64,000 nucleotides of DNA from Paenibacillus uliginis N3/975 (GCF_900177425.1 NZ_LT840184.1:4877705-4941704); one strand, 5' to 3'. Numbered from the stretch's first letter, positions 35,286 to 45,123 are shown. The notes: a model not told the origin generated them from the sequence alone. Made by a program: numbers and translations.

Positions 35286-37142
35286 TTACATGGCAGCTCG
35301 CTTCAGCTGACTGTGGTACAAATCGCTGTAGAACCCACCCTGCTTCAGCAGCTCATCGTGTGATCCCTGTTCCAGCAGCCGTCCTTCTTTAAGCACCAAT
35401 ATTCGGTCCGCTTGGCGGATTGTGTTCAGCCGGTGCGCGATAACAAAGCTCGTTCGTCCCTTCATAAGACGCTGCAATCCTTCTTGAATCTTGATCTCTG
35501 TCACGGTATCAATACTGCTGGTCGCTTCATCCAGCACAAGCATAGAAGGATTGGCAAGAATTGCCCGGGCAATAGCGAGCAGCTGCTTCTGTCCTTGACT
35601 GATCCCATTTCCTCCCTGCTTGAGCACCTTATCGTACCCATCATTCAGACGCATGATAAAAGAATGTGCATTGGCAAGCTTTGCCGCCTCTTCGACTTCC
35701 TCATCGCTTGCATTAAGCCGTCCGAATCGGATATTGTCCCGGATCGTTCCTTCAAACAGAAATGAATCTTGCAATACGAATGCCATATGCGATCGCAGAC
35801 TCTCCCGCTGAATTGACGACAAATCACGTCCGTCCAGCGTAATGATCCCGCCATCCGGATCATAGAACCGTGACAGCAGCTGAATTAATGTCGTTTTGCC
35901 TGCCCCTGTCGGTCCAACCAAGGCAATCATCTCTCCGGGCTTCGCCTCAAATGTAATGCCTTCCAGCGTATCACCGTCTTTTTCATACGAAAAAGAGACG
36001 TCTTTGAAGGAGACAGCCCCCTTCACACTTTCGAGCTTAACAGCAGCACCTTCATCTTTGGCCTCCACCTCTTCATCAAGCACTTCGAACACCCGCTCTG
36101 CCCCTGCGATAGCAGACAGCAGCGTATTCCACTGGTTCGCCAGATCATTCAGCGGTCTTGTGAACTGCCTTGCATAGCTTTCAAAAATAATGATGACTCC
36201 AATCGTGATATAGCCCTTAATGGCCATAATACCGCCAATACCGGCTACAATCGCAAAGCTAAGGTTGTTCAGACCATTCATTAGCTTTGGAATGAAGCCC
36301 GAAATCGTCTGTGCCCAAAAGCCAGACATCCGGATCTTGGCATTACGTTCCCCGAACTCGCGGATAACCCGATCCTCTTGGGAGAACGCTTTAATAATGC
36401 GCTGCCCGGAGAGTGTCTCTTCGATGTAACCGTTCAGCTCCCCTAAGTTGCGTTGCCGTTCCTTGAAGAGCGGACCTGTGCGGCGCGTAATCCAGCGCAT
36501 ACCGAGCGCCATAAGCGGCACCACCAGAAATGTGAGCAGTGTCAGCAGCGGACTAAGCCACAGCATGACCGACAGCGTGCCGACCAGTGTCAGCACACTG
36601 GAGAAGATCTGAATCGCCGAGCTGTTCAGCGTGGAGCTTACATTTTCAATATCATTGGTCAGGCGGCTCATAATTTCGCCCTGTTGTCTTTTTCCATAGA
36701 ACGGGATCGGGAGCCGGTGCAGATGTGAAAACAGATCCATTCGCATCCGATACACCGTTTCTTGTGCGATCCCAATCATCCATATGTTGTGAAGCCAGGT
36801 GGTAAGCGCCTGAAGCACATATACAACCGCGAGTCCGATCAAAAAATATATCCATGAAGGCCCTGCGGATCCCCCGGTTTTGCTGGCGTCCTCCAAAAAT
36901 TCATCCACGGCAACGCCAATCAAATATGGCCCCAAAAGCGCCAGTCCCGAGCTGAGCAGCACCATGAACAGGACAAGGGAAAGCTTGCCCTTCCGGCGTG
37001 CCAGATATGACCATATGCGTCCCAGTGTGGCCGACCAATTCTTTGCTTTGGCACTTGTCTTCCGACTGAATATGCCTTTGCCTTCCCCCAGCTCAAACTT
37101 CGGCCTCGGATGACGGAACGGTTCAGTGAATGTTTTGAACAT
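35286..37142 (-). CDS. Heterodimeric ABC exporter subunit with degenerate signature motif
   Basis: About 618 residues: six membrane helices (about 50-330) then a nucleotide-binding domain with Walker A GPTGAGKTT, Walker B MLVLDEATSSID with an intact catalytic Glu, but a degenerate signature (GISQGQKQ). This is typical of one half of heterodimeric multidrug exporters such as BmrCD or YfiBC. The ATG at 37140-37142 has a GGGGAGGAGG site. It overlaps the end of its partner by 20 bp. Confidence 0.9.
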   Translation of the reverse strand: MFKTFTEPFRHPRPKFELGEGKGIFSRKTSAKAKNWSATLGRIWSYLARRKGKLSLVLFMVLLSSGLALLGPYLIGVAVDEFLEDASKTGGSAGPSWIYFLIGLAVVYVLQALTTWLHNIWMIGIAQETVYRMRMDLFSHLHRLPIPFYGKRQQGEIMSRLTNDIENVSSTLNSSAIQIFSSVLTLVGTLSVMLWLSPLLTLLTFLVVPLMALGMRWITRRTGPLFKERQRNLGELNGYIEETLSGQRIIKAFSQEDRVIREFGERNAKIRMSGFWAQTISGFIPKLMNGLNNLSFAIVAGIGGIMAIKGYITIGVIIIFESYARQFTRPLNDLANQWNTLLSAIAGAERVFEVLDEEVEAKDEGAAVKLESVKGAVSFKDVSFSYEKDGDTLEGITFEAKPGEMIALVGPTGAGKTTLIQLLSRFYDPDGGIITLDGRDLSSIQRESLRSHMAFVLQDSFLFEGTIRDNIRFGRLNASDEEVEEAAKLANAHSFIMRLNDGYDKVLKQGGNGISQGQKQLLAIARAILANPSMLVLDEATSSIDTVTEIKIQEGLQRLMKGRTSFVIAHRLNTIRQADRILVLKEGRLLEQGSHDELLKQGGFYSDLYHSQLKRAAM

Positions 37143-38877
37143 GTTGTGCCTCCTCCCCGTATTGAGACTCATAAATACGGCGATACAGCGAGGAGTCTGT
37201 CATCAGCGCTTCATGATTTCCTTGTGCAATTAAACGTCCGTCATCCAGCAGCAAAATCAGGTCCGCTGATGTGGTAGAACTGATCTTCTGTGTTATGAGG
37301 AACGTCGTGCATGAAAGATCTTTTAATGCGTCCAAAAGGGCTCCTTCCGTCCGCACATCCAAAGCGCTTGTACTGTCATCGAGAATCAAAATGGCAGGCT
37401 TGCGCACGAGTGCCCGCGCAATCGACAAGCGCTGCTTTTGGCCTCCGGACAAATTCACGCCCCGCTGGCCAAGCATCGTTTCATACCCTTTCGAAAGACG
37501 TTCAATCGTCTCATGAATTTGTGCTCTTTTGGCAGCGTCTACAATTTCATCCATGCTCGCTTCTTCTCTGCCCCAAGCGATGTTGTCCCTTACCGTTCCC
37601 GAGAACAGCAGCACTTCCTGCGGAACGTAGCCGATACTTCTCCGGAGCCGGTCAGGATCCAGCTCACTGGCCTTCCCTCCGTCTATGTAGACAGCTCCGG
37701 AATCTTCCTCGTATAATCGCGGAATCAACTGAACGACCGAAGATTTTCCAGAGCCAGTCGCGCCCATAATTGCGATTCGCTCACCGGGGCGAGCTTGGAA
37801 CGATATGTCCGTAAGCACCGCGATATCACTGCCCGGGTAGCTGAAGCTGACGTTATCGAATTTTACCGAGCCTTGAACAGGCTTTGCTCCTACCTTTCCC
37901 GCCTCTGGTCCAGACATCTGGTTCTCATAGGCATCATTCTCCGTATCCAAGACCTCCTGTACACGCTGCGCCGACGCACGGGCTCGTGACAGCACCATGA
38001 CTAGACCGGATAAAGCCGACATGGCACCTATACAACGCAAAGTATAGTTCAGTACGGCTACCACTTCGCCAATTGAAGCACTGCCGGAGATGATATCTTT
38101 TCGACCAAACCACAATACCGCCATAATCGCCGCATTCATGACGATCAGTATAAAAGGCATCGTCCGCTCTGTCATCCGCAGCGTGGATACCGTCCCTTTC
38201 ATTAGACGCTCCGAGGAATTAGCAAAGCGCTTGATCTCGTGTCCCATCCGGACAAAAACGCGAATGAGCCGGATTCCCGTCAAATTTTCCTGAATAACGC
38301 CGTTCACCGCATCAAGACGCTGTTGTACATTGCGAAAAGAGACGGCCGCTTTTTTCATAACCCAGGCGATAAAAATAAACAACGCGGGTACCGTCAGCAC
38401 AAGCCACAATCCCAAACGGACGTTGACTACAAGCGCCATAATAATGCTTCCAGTCACCACAAGCGGCACCCGGGTCATAAACCGCAGCCCCATAAACACT
38501 GTATCCTGGATTTGCGTAACATCACCAGTCAACCGTGTTATCAGCGACGAGGTCGAAAAACGGTTAAACACCGAATATGAAAACGACTGCACCTTATCAT
38601 ACAGCCTGTCCCGCATATCGTATCCGAGCCCCTGGCTCGTATGTGCGGCGAAGAAAGAGCTCGCAATTCCGGCCCCGAACGCGATCAGCGCACTAAACGT
38701 CAGTATGCCTCCCCACATCCATACAACCGACAAATTCTCTTGCTGTATGCCGTCATCAATTATCTTGGAGATGATGAGCGGCTGGACCAATTCCAGCGAA
38801 AGTTCCATAAGCATCATCGCGAGAGCCGCTATTGCGGCAACCCGGTACTTCTTTAAAAAGGAAAAGACTATACCCAT
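37123..38877 (-). CDS. Heterodimeric ABC exporter subunit with degenerate Walker B
   Basis: 584-residue partner subunit with six membrane helices and a nucleotide-binding domain: Walker A GATGSGKSS, canonical signature LSGGQKQR, but Walker B ILILDDSTSALD, where the catalytic Glu is replaced by Asp. Its degenerate site complements the partner's degenerate signature, so one of the two ATP sites in the heterodimer is expected to be inactive. Ribosome-binding site CGGAGGAA. Likely a drug or peptide exporter. Confidence 0.9.
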   Translation of the reverse strand: MGIVFSFLKKYRVAAIAALAMMLMELSLELVQPLIISKIIDDGIQQENLSVVWMWGGILTFSALIAFGAGIASSFFAAHTSQGLGYDMRDRLYDKVQSFSYSVFNRFSTSSLITRLTGDVTQIQDTVFMGLRFMTRVPLVVTGSIIMALVVNVRLGLWLVLTVPALFIFIAWVMKKAAVSFRNVQQRLDAVNGVIQENLTGIRLIRVFVRMGHEIKRFANSSERLMKGTVSTLRMTERTMPFILIVMNAAIMAVLWFGRKDIISGSASIGEVVAVLNYTLRCIGAMSALSGLVMVLSRARASAQRVQEVLDTENDAYENQMSGPEAGKVGAKPVQGSVKFDNVSFSYPGSDIAVLTDISFQARPGERIAIMGATGSGKSSVVQLIPRLYEEDSGAVYIDGGKASELDPDRLRRSIGYVPQEVLLFSGTVRDNIAWGREEASMDEIVDAAKRAQIHETIERLSKGYETMLGQRGVNLSGGQKQRLSIARALVRKPAILILDDSTSALDVRTEGALLDALKDLSCTTFLITQKISSTTSADLILLLDDGRLIAQGNHEALMTDSSLYRRIYESQYGEEAQHVQNIH

Positions 38878-39040
38878 TCACATTCCTCCGACTGTTGGCC
38901 CTGATGCTGCACGTCTGAAGCGAAGGCCTCTTTAGTAGCATTACTAGTTCGATCCACTGCTAATATGTATATTATAACGTATTTTTCCGTCTTAATCGGT
39001 TATAAAAGGAAATTTTAAATTTATGTTATCTCCAATTTTA

Positions 39041-39068
39041 TGTTATCAAAGCGTTAGCTTCGATAACA
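39041..39068. repeat. 28-bp inverted repeat in a divergent promoter region
   Basis: TGTTATC-A-AAGC-GTTA-GCTT-C-GATAACA is a near-perfect hairpin, and a second TTATGTTATC word lies 20 bp upstream. It sits between the divergent exporter operon and the unknown gene at 39200 and could be an operator for either. The remainder of the 322-bp gap holds a TATAAT box near 39163 that fits the plus-strand gene. Confidence 0.45.
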
Positions 39069-39199
39069 AGCTTCTTACTCTGCCTTGCGGAGAGAGATGG
39101 TTTTTTATTGGGAAATTGCTGCAGCACCGGGCAGGGAGCTAAATTTTCGCCTCTATTTCTTCGATATAATAGATAGCAACTCGGAAAGAAGATGATGCA

Positions 39200-40234
39200 A
39201 TGAAACTACCGCAGATATTCACATTAAATGAAGATGGATACATCTTGATCCAGAAGTTGGTCCAATTTCGGATGGATGAAGATCTCGCGTATGAATATCA
39301 TGGACTCAGAGTTATTGAAGAAAAACAGCAGAATATCGCGCAAAAGAACGGTATCCTTCACTCACTGAACAAGGCACATAAGAACCATGCAGCCTCCAAG
39401 ATGCTTGAACGAATCCGTAAAAAAGAAGAATGGAAGGCGTACTGGGAAGCCAAAAACCTGATCCCGCTACCGGAAATTCTTAGGGATGCTGCAATTGAGC
39501 AGCTGAACGCAACGGCCGAAGGCCGGATACAGCTGTTTCTCATCATGCAGGAAGTCATACATACACCGATCTATTACGATATGGATCACTTCAAAGATGC
39601 CGGTGAGGAAACCAACTTTGAAGCTCATATCGATAAAATCTCCCACCTGTGCGGATTCGGCCCATGGGGCAAAAAAATTTATAAAGATACGGAAAAGTTT
39701 TTTAAAGATATTAAAGATGAAGGCGGAAAAATGCTCAAATGGGGCATCACTGACCTCGTGGGTGTCGGATCGATTGCGGCTGTACTCGCCCTGCCCGTCA
39801 TCGCGCCCGCTGTTGGAGGATTACTTGGCCTTTCCGGTGCTGCGGCCACGACAACAGGTCTCACAATGCTCGGCGGCGGATCGATTGCTGCAGGCGTCGG
39901 GATGGTGGGCGGTATGACTGTGCTTGTCGGCGGTAGCAGTCTGCTCGGTGTGGTCGCCTTGGATGCCGTTGGTAAAATACTGAGCCAGATTCCTCAAGAG
40001 GCTGTTGCTCTAAACATCGTCAAGGTGGTAAACCTGATTCATTACCTGAAATCAGACGACAACCGCGATCAGGTCGCAACGATAGACATTTTGATCAAAG
40101 CGCAAGAACTGTTTCTGGAATTCAAGCATCAAATCGAGCGAGAAATGCTGTTAACCGGCATTTATAACACTAAAAAAGAAATGATGCAGATGACCCATAT
40201 TCTGAATCGGGCGTTCCGGCAGTTGATTAAATAA
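39200..40234 (+). CDS. Unknown protein with a Gly/Ala-rich hydrophobic segment
   Basis: 344 residues, not recognised. The first 175 residues are polar and helical (Lys/Glu rich). Residues about 185-260 form a Gly/Ala-rich hydrophobic block (SIAAVLALPVIAPAVGGLLG and similar, full of G-x-x-x-G spacing), long enough for two or three helices. A charged helical tail follows. The pattern recalls EcsC-type or glycine-zipper membrane-active proteins, but no motif proves it. The ribosome-binding site AAAGAAG is modest. It is flanked by a divergent exporter operon and a shared terminator. Confidence 0.75.
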   Translation: MKLPQIFTLNEDGYILIQKLVQFRMDEDLAYEYHGLRVIEEKQQNIAQKNGILHSLNKAHKNHAASKMLERIRKKEEWKAYWEAKNLIPLPEILRDAAIEQLNATAEGRIQLFLIMQEVIHTPIYYDMDHFKDAGEETNFEAHIDKISHLCGFGPWGKKIYKDTEKFFKDIKDEGGKMLKWGITDLVGVGSIAAVLALPVIAPAVGGLLGLSGAAATTTGLTMLGGGSIAAGVGMVGGMTVLVGGSSLLGVVALDAVGKILSQIPQEAVALNIVKVVNLIHYLKSDDNRDQVATIDILIKAQELFLEFKHQIEREMLLTGIYNTKKEMMQMTHILNRAFRQLIK

Positions 40235-40242
40235 TAGAGAAA

Positions 40243-40280
40243 GGGGCTCTCCCTAAAGGTCCATTGACCTGGGAAGCCCC
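40243..40280. terminator. Bidirectional terminator between converging genes
   Basis: GGGGCT/AGCCCC, CCC/GGG and AGGT/ACCT stems are stacked in one hairpin with A-rich and T-rich flanks. It separates the plus-strand gene ending at 40234 from the minus-strand FtsX gene ending at 40286. Its inner part matches the hairpin at 45554-45596. Confidence 0.75.
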
Positions 40281-40285
40281 ATTTT

Positions 40286-43200
40286 CTACTCCACCGATTT
40301 CAACGCTTCAATCATATCGATGTGTTTCAGCTTGTAATGCATGGACAGCATTACGATACCCGAGAACAACAGAGTCAACGCGGCAGCATAGCCGTAACTC
40401 ATCCACTCGATGGTCTTACTGAACATCATAGCATCCACCTCAGCTGTTTGCAGCACGAACCCGTGAAGCCATATCCCGAGGAAATTGCCTGCGATTATGC
40501 CGAGCACGGTCAGAATCATATTCTCCCGGTAGATGTACATGGTAACTTCCTTATCATAAAAGCCCAGCACTTTAATGGTGGACAGCTCTCGAATCCGCTC
40601 CGACACATTAATGTTGGTCAGGTTGTACAGTACAACAAAAGCCAAAGCTGCTGCAGATATGATAAGCACGACTACAACAACATTCATACTATCCATAGTG
40701 TCTTCAAAAGCGCTGCTTACTCCGCTCGTAAAACTCACCATGCCAACCCGTTTATTTGCGGTCAGCTTTTCGCCAAAAGCATCCTCCCACTCCGAACTGG
40801 TATCCTTGTATGTCAACAGCTGTGTGTTTACTTCCGGATCTTTACCAAAGAGCGATTCATAGTATGCAGGCGTCATATACAGATAGTGCATAGCATAGTT
40901 CTCCGTTATACCTGCTATCTTAACCTCAAATGGATCATTGTTGTTGTTTTGGATGGTCAGCATATCTCCGATTTTCACATCGTAAAGTCTGGCCAGCTTT
41001 TCTGTAACTACAGCCCCTAGATCAGTCAGCGGCACACTTTTATCCGATTCCCTCTTCTTCAGCGTCACAAAATCGTAAAGCTTATCCGGTGATTCTGGAA
41101 CAAACAGTGTTACATCCTGATTGTTGACACCCTTAGCCGAAACTGTCATCGCGTCTTGCATTACATTTAACACACCTGTTAGTTCCGGCGTATTATCAAT
41201 CAGCTTGTTATACTCCTGCTTCAACTGCTCGCTGCTGTCATCCTGAAACGCGACCATCGTATTATATTTCATAATTTTGCCGAACTGCAGCGGCGCAATA
41301 TCCCCAATCGAATCCTTCAAGCCAAAACCTGTCAGGATAAGTGCGGTACAGCCTGCCACACCGCATACGGTCATAAACATACGCTGTTTATAACGGAACA
41401 GGTTGCGTGCTGTAACTTTTCCTGTAAATCCAAGGCGATTCCATATAAAACCTATCCGTTCCAGCAGTATACGCTGCCCACTCTTCGGCGCTCTCGGCCG
41501 CATGAGTACGGAGGCATTGCTCCGAAGCTCGACTCTTGCCGCAATAAGCCCGGTCAACGTTGTGCATAGCAGTGCAACGACAACCGATATAACACTGTAG
41601 CTCGTATAGAAGCTTGTCCGTATACTCGGCAAGTTGTATAAAGCGCCGTAAGCGTTAAAGATAATATTCGGAAAGAGAGTATACCCTATAGCCAATCCAG
41701 CGGCGGTTGCCGTAACACTAGCCAGTGTGGCGTACACCAGAAATTTTTTCATAATATCTCTGTTGTTATATCCGAGCGCTTTCAGTGTTCCAATCTGCAG
41801 CCGCTGCTCCTCCACCATACGTGTCATCGTTGTCAGACTGACCAATGCTGCAATCAGGAAAAAGAATACAGGAAATGCGGTTGCGATAGACGCCAGACGG
41901 TCCGCGTTATCACTATACTCGGTGTATCCCGGATTGATGCTGCGGTCAAGCACATATGTCTTAGGAAGCTCGAGTTCATCCAGCTCCTTTTGTCCCTCGG
42001 CCAAATCATTTTGCCCGTCAGCGATTTTTCGGTCGGCCTTCTGCTTCTCTTCCTCATAAGTAGCAAGTCCTTTATCATAATCGGCTTGCCCTTGATCCAG
42101 CTCCGCCTTAGCTGAAGCCAGCTTCTCTTCTCCCTGCTTCCTTGCCACTGCAAGCTTCGATTGGCCCTGTCTAAGTTCGGCCTCCCCTTCCGTCAGTTCA
42201 CGTTCACCGGCACGAAGTTGAGCCTGTCCTTCTTCCAGCTGTTTCTTCCGGGTGTCCAGCTCCTGCTGGGCGGATCGAAGCTTCTGAGCCCCCTGATTCA
42301 GTCCCTGCTCAAAAGAGGCGGTCGCACCGTTTAATGTTGTGGCATCCACCGCACCGTTCAAATATCCGGTGACAGCCTGCCCTAGCCTCGTATCCGCCGC
42401 TCCCGAAGCGGCAATAAGCTGCTGCTTCTGTTCCGCAGCTATCGAATCGGGCGGGAGCTTCGCAATCTGCTTCAGTGATTTAACCAGCTCTTGCCCTTGT
42501 GCCAGCTGAGGCTCGGATGTTTTCTTTTGGGCATCTAACTTGGCTTGGCCTGACTTGATCTGAGTTTGGCCGTCGGCGATACGCTTTCGGTTACGCTCCA
42601 AATCTGCCTTGCCTTTTTCGATTTCTCTAGCCGCCGAATCCAGCTTCGCTTGTCCGCTCGCCAGCTCCGATTGCAGCTTATCTACGCCTTCCTGATAGCT
42701 TCGGCGTCCATCATCCAGTTCAGCTTTGGCATCAGCAAGCTCCTGCTGAGCATCAGCGAGCTGCTGCTTGGCATCATCGATTTTCAGCTGGGCTTCATCC
42801 AGCTTCTCCTGCCCCTCATCCCGAATTCCCTTCAAACGCTCCTCAGGCTGTCCCTTAAGCGCCTGCTCAATTTGCTCTTTATGCTTCTCGATACGATCAT
42901 CATATTCAGGGGTATAGGGTGCAAGAGCTGCCGTATCCTTAAAGTCTATATAAGCCTCGGTATACACAGACAGATTGAAATCTTCTTCAGGGACAACTGC
43001 GAATACATCAGCCGTACCCTTCCCAATGCTGCTGCTCCCACGCCCCATACTCCCTATGAACATGGGACTTCTGACGGTTCCGACTACCCTATAACTCACC
43101 TTACCGAACATCTCCTTCAGATCCGCCTCAGGGTCCGGATTCGTAAAGGTAATCGTATCCCCCAGCTTATAAAGGCTTCCCAACTTACCGTTATCATCAA

Positions 43201-43597
43201 GGGCAATTTCACCGGATGACTGTGGCAATCTGCCTGACATTACTTTATACCGATTAAGATGATTGTCTTGCTGGTAGGAGAATACTTTTGCAATAAGTCC
43301 GCTGTCATCTAAAAAAACATCCGCGCTGTAACCAGGCTGCACCTTCGAAACATCAGGGACCTTTTCAAGGGTAGCAATATCCTTTTCCCTCAGGCCATAT
43401 GTAGATTGCACCTTCAAATCCATCAATCGAAGCTCTTTATAATAATGTTCTGCAGTATTCAACATGTCGGGGCCAGTAGCTTTAATTCCTGCGAAAAAAC
43501 CGACACCAAGTATGATAATGGCAAAAATGGACAGAAACCGCGCCTTGGTCCGCCATATTTCCCGGAAAATATCGCTCCATAATGCTCTTTTTTTCAA
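40286..43597 (-). CDS. Giant FtsX-type ABC permease with coiled-coil domain
   Basis: 1103 residues. TM1 is near 20-40, then a large outside region containing a long coiled coil (about 240-545) with repeats such as AKAELDDGRRSYQEGVDKLQ and LAEGQKELDELELPK. It is followed by an FtsX permease core (helices near 575-720) and a second FtsX core near the C-terminus (about 975-1090). Start TTG with AAGGAG 9 nt upstream. The family is thought to couple ATP hydrolysis inside to mechanical or export work across the membrane, as in MacB. Its ATPase is encoded 12 bp upstream. Confidence 0.88.
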   Translation of the reverse strand: MKKRALWSDIFREIWRTKARFLSIFAIIILGVGFFAGIKATGPDMLNTAEHYYKELRLMDLKVQSTYGLREKDIATLEKVPDVSKVQPGYSADVFLDDSGLIAKVFSYQQDNHLNRYKVMSGRLPQSSGEIALDDNGKLGSLYKLGDTITFTNPDPEADLKEMFGKVSYRVVGTVRSPMFIGSMGRGSSSIGKGTADVFAVVPEEDFNLSVYTEAYIDFKDTAALAPYTPEYDDRIEKHKEQIEQALKGQPEERLKGIRDEGQEKLDEAQLKIDDAKQQLADAQQELADAKAELDDGRRSYQEGVDKLQSELASGQAKLDSAAREIEKGKADLERNRKRIADGQTQIKSGQAKLDAQKKTSEPQLAQGQELVKSLKQIAKLPPDSIAAEQKQQLIAASGAADTRLGQAVTGYLNGAVDATTLNGATASFEQGLNQGAQKLRSAQQELDTRKKQLEEGQAQLRAGERELTEGEAELRQGQSKLAVARKQGEEKLASAKAELDQGQADYDKGLATYEEEKQKADRKIADGQNDLAEGQKELDELELPKTYVLDRSINPGYTEYSDNADRLASIATAFPVFFFLIAALVSLTTMTRMVEEQRLQIGTLKALGYNNRDIMKKFLVYATLASVTATAAGLAIGYTLFPNIIFNAYGALYNLPSIRTSFYTSYSVISVVVALLCTTLTGLIAARVELRSNASVLMRPRAPKSGQRILLERIGFIWNRLGFTGKVTARNLFRYKQRMFMTVCGVAGCTALILTGFGLKDSIGDIAPLQFGKIMKYNTMVAFQDDSSEQLKQEYNKLIDNTPELTGVLNVMQDAMTVSAKGVNNQDVTLFVPESPDKLYDFVTLKKRESDKSVPLTDLGAVVTEKLARLYDVKIGDMLTIQNNNNDPFEVKIAGITENYAMHYLYMTPAYYESLFGKDPEVNTQLLTYKDTSSEWEDAFGEKLTANKRVGMVSFTSGVSSAFEDTMDSMNVVVVVLIISAAALAFVVLYNLTNINVSERIRELSTIKVLGFYDKEVTMYIYRENMILTVLGIIAGNFLGIWLHGFVLQTAEVDAMMFSKTIEWMSYGYAAALTLLFSGIVMLSMHYKLKHIDMIEALKSVE

Positions 43598-43609
43598 CTC
43601 ATTAGCTCC

Positions 43610-44320
43610 TTACCACTCGATGAGATCGACTGAGACCGGATTCGGGTTCTGCACGATTTTCCGGACCTTTGCATTGTTGATCTCAATGACCCGGTCAGCC
43701 ATAGGCGCGATTGCCGAGTTATGGGTAATAACGATAACTGTCGTTCCGGTATTACGGCATGTATCCTGTAGCAGCTTCAGTACCTGCTTACCTGTGTTAT
43801 AGTCCAGTGCTCCAGTCGGCTCATCGCACAAGAGCAGCTTCGGCTGCTTGGCAAGTGCTCTTGCGATCGCCACTCGCTGCTGTTCTCCACCGGAGAGTTG
43901 TGCCGGAAAATTGTTCAGCCGCTCCCCCAGCCCGACATCTCTTAGTACCTGCTCCGCATCTAAAGCACGTGGGGAAATCTGAGAAGCGAGTTCAACATTT
44001 TCTTTTGTCGTAAGGTTCGGCACCAAATTGTAAAACTGAAACACAAATCCAACATCCGTTCGGCGGTATCCAGTAAGCTCTTTGCTGTTAAATCGGGCTA
44101 TGTCTGTACCGTCCACAAGAACCTGCCCTTCATCTGCTGTATCCATGCCTCCCAATATATTCAGTACTGTAGATTTGCCCGCGCCGCTGGGACCTACAAT
44201 AATTGCGAACTCACCTTTTTCAATCTCAAAATCAATCCCGTCATTTGCTACAATGGTGGTCTCCCCCATCTGATAGCGTTTATATTCATTTTTAATAGAA
44301 ACAAATGCCACTCTACCCAC
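43610..44320 (-). CDS. ABC ATPase of the FtsX/LolD-MacB type
   Basis: About 236 residues with Walker A GPSGAGKST, the FQFYNLVPNLTTKENVELA segment, signature LSGGEQQRVAIARAL and Walker B LLLCDEPTGALD, which are all diagnostic of the MacB/LolD group. The start could be the GTG at 44318-44320 or, better spaced from GAGGGGA, the GTG three codons further in. Drives the large FtsX permease encoded next. Confidence 0.9.
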   Translation of the reverse strand: MGRVAFVSIKNEYKRYQMGETTIVANDGIDFEIEKGEFAIIVGPSGAGKSTVLNILGGMDTADEGQVLVDGTDIARFNSKELTGYRRTDVGFVFQFYNLVPNLTTKENVELASQISPRALDAEQVLRDVGLGERLNNFPAQLSGGEQQRVAIARALAKQPKLLLCDEPTGALDYNTGKQVLKLLQDTCRNTGTTVIVITHNSAIAPMADRVIEINNAKVRKIVQNPNPVSVDLIEW

Positions 44321-44561
44321 TCCCCTCTATGGTTAATAGCTTCTCTGGCATTCTCATAACTTCAACTTGTAACCAAGTGTAACAAAAATAATCAACCAAT
44401 AAAAATGCAGAAGCCTTTGAAACCGGCATGGTCACACAATGTTCTGATTTTCGAGAAGTTGAATTAAAATTTTTTAGCCTGAGCATCACTACGGAATACG
44501 GATTATTCTTACGATCGCTGTTGCCCCCAGATTTCTTTTTTATGAATTTATTTAACGTTGA

Positions 44562-44660
44562 AATGCGGGGAAAGTTTATGCTTCCGATGCGAGCTTTCCT
44601 GAGGAAAGCTTTCGGGCGACCACTTGCGTTTCTCCAGAATAATTCCGCTTCTCCGTTGAA
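44562..44660. repeat. Dispersed intergenic repeat, copy B
   Basis: Aligns with 24017-24118 over about 100 bp with the same central TTTCCT-GGAAAGCTTT hairpin. It lies in the 506-bp gap 44321-44826, which otherwise shows no convincing gene. A 128-codon plus-strand frame across it is not supported. Confidence 0.5.
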
Positions 44661-44826
44661 GTTCTTCTATCTCTTAATTTCATTTATTAATAGAAATTTT
44701 GAATGTTCACCGAATATAATAATTCCTGAAAAGCAACATTTTGTAAAAAAACGCGTTACTATTAGTAGACTCATCTCCACAATGACCTTTTCTAATCTAT
44801 TTGCATATAAGTGAGGATGATTACGG

Positions 44827-45123
44827 ATGAAACCTAAAAATGACCGGATGAGGATAAAGCTAAGAATTCCGTTGTTTATACTCACCCTCGGCCTCTCCAT
44901 TCCGGTTTCAAAGCTGATCCACATACTCGCACCGGAGTCTTGGTTGAAGCAGTTGGCTTACCCTCTGCTCGTTATTCTGTTAATTTATCTCTTTGAAAAG
45001 ACCAGGCTGAGCGACAAAGTTGTTCATGTGGCGTTTGGCATTGCGATCGTGATCTGTGGATTAGGGATTGAGATGCTGACAGAGCCAGAGGATTATTGGT
45101 GGTTACAAAACTATATTTCTTAA
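44827..45123 (+). CDS. Small membrane protein of unknown function
   Basis: 98 residues with a basic N-terminus (KPKNDRMRIKLR), one hydrophobic stretch at about 13-35, a second near 42-57 and a third near 68-84, then an acidic end with EDYWWLQNY. Ribosome-binding site GTGAGGA about 10 nt before the ATG. No family recognised. Followed by a hairpin at 45171-45213. Confidence 0.55.
   Translation: MKPKNDRMRIKLRIPLFILTLGLSIPVSKLIHILAPESWLKQLAYPLLVILLIYLFEKTRLSDKVVHVAFGIAIVICGLGIEMLTEPEDYWWLQNYIS

Noticed and set aside
42566..43219. 217-codon plus-strand frame opposite the FtsX-type permease
   Set aside because: The coiled-coil coding region has few stops on the other strand. The Leu/Ser-rich product is a mirror of the Gln/Glu/Lys codons.
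44428..44814. 128-codon plus-strand frame in a gap
   Set aside because: It runs through the dispersed repeat, has no ribosome-binding site and no recognisable pattern.
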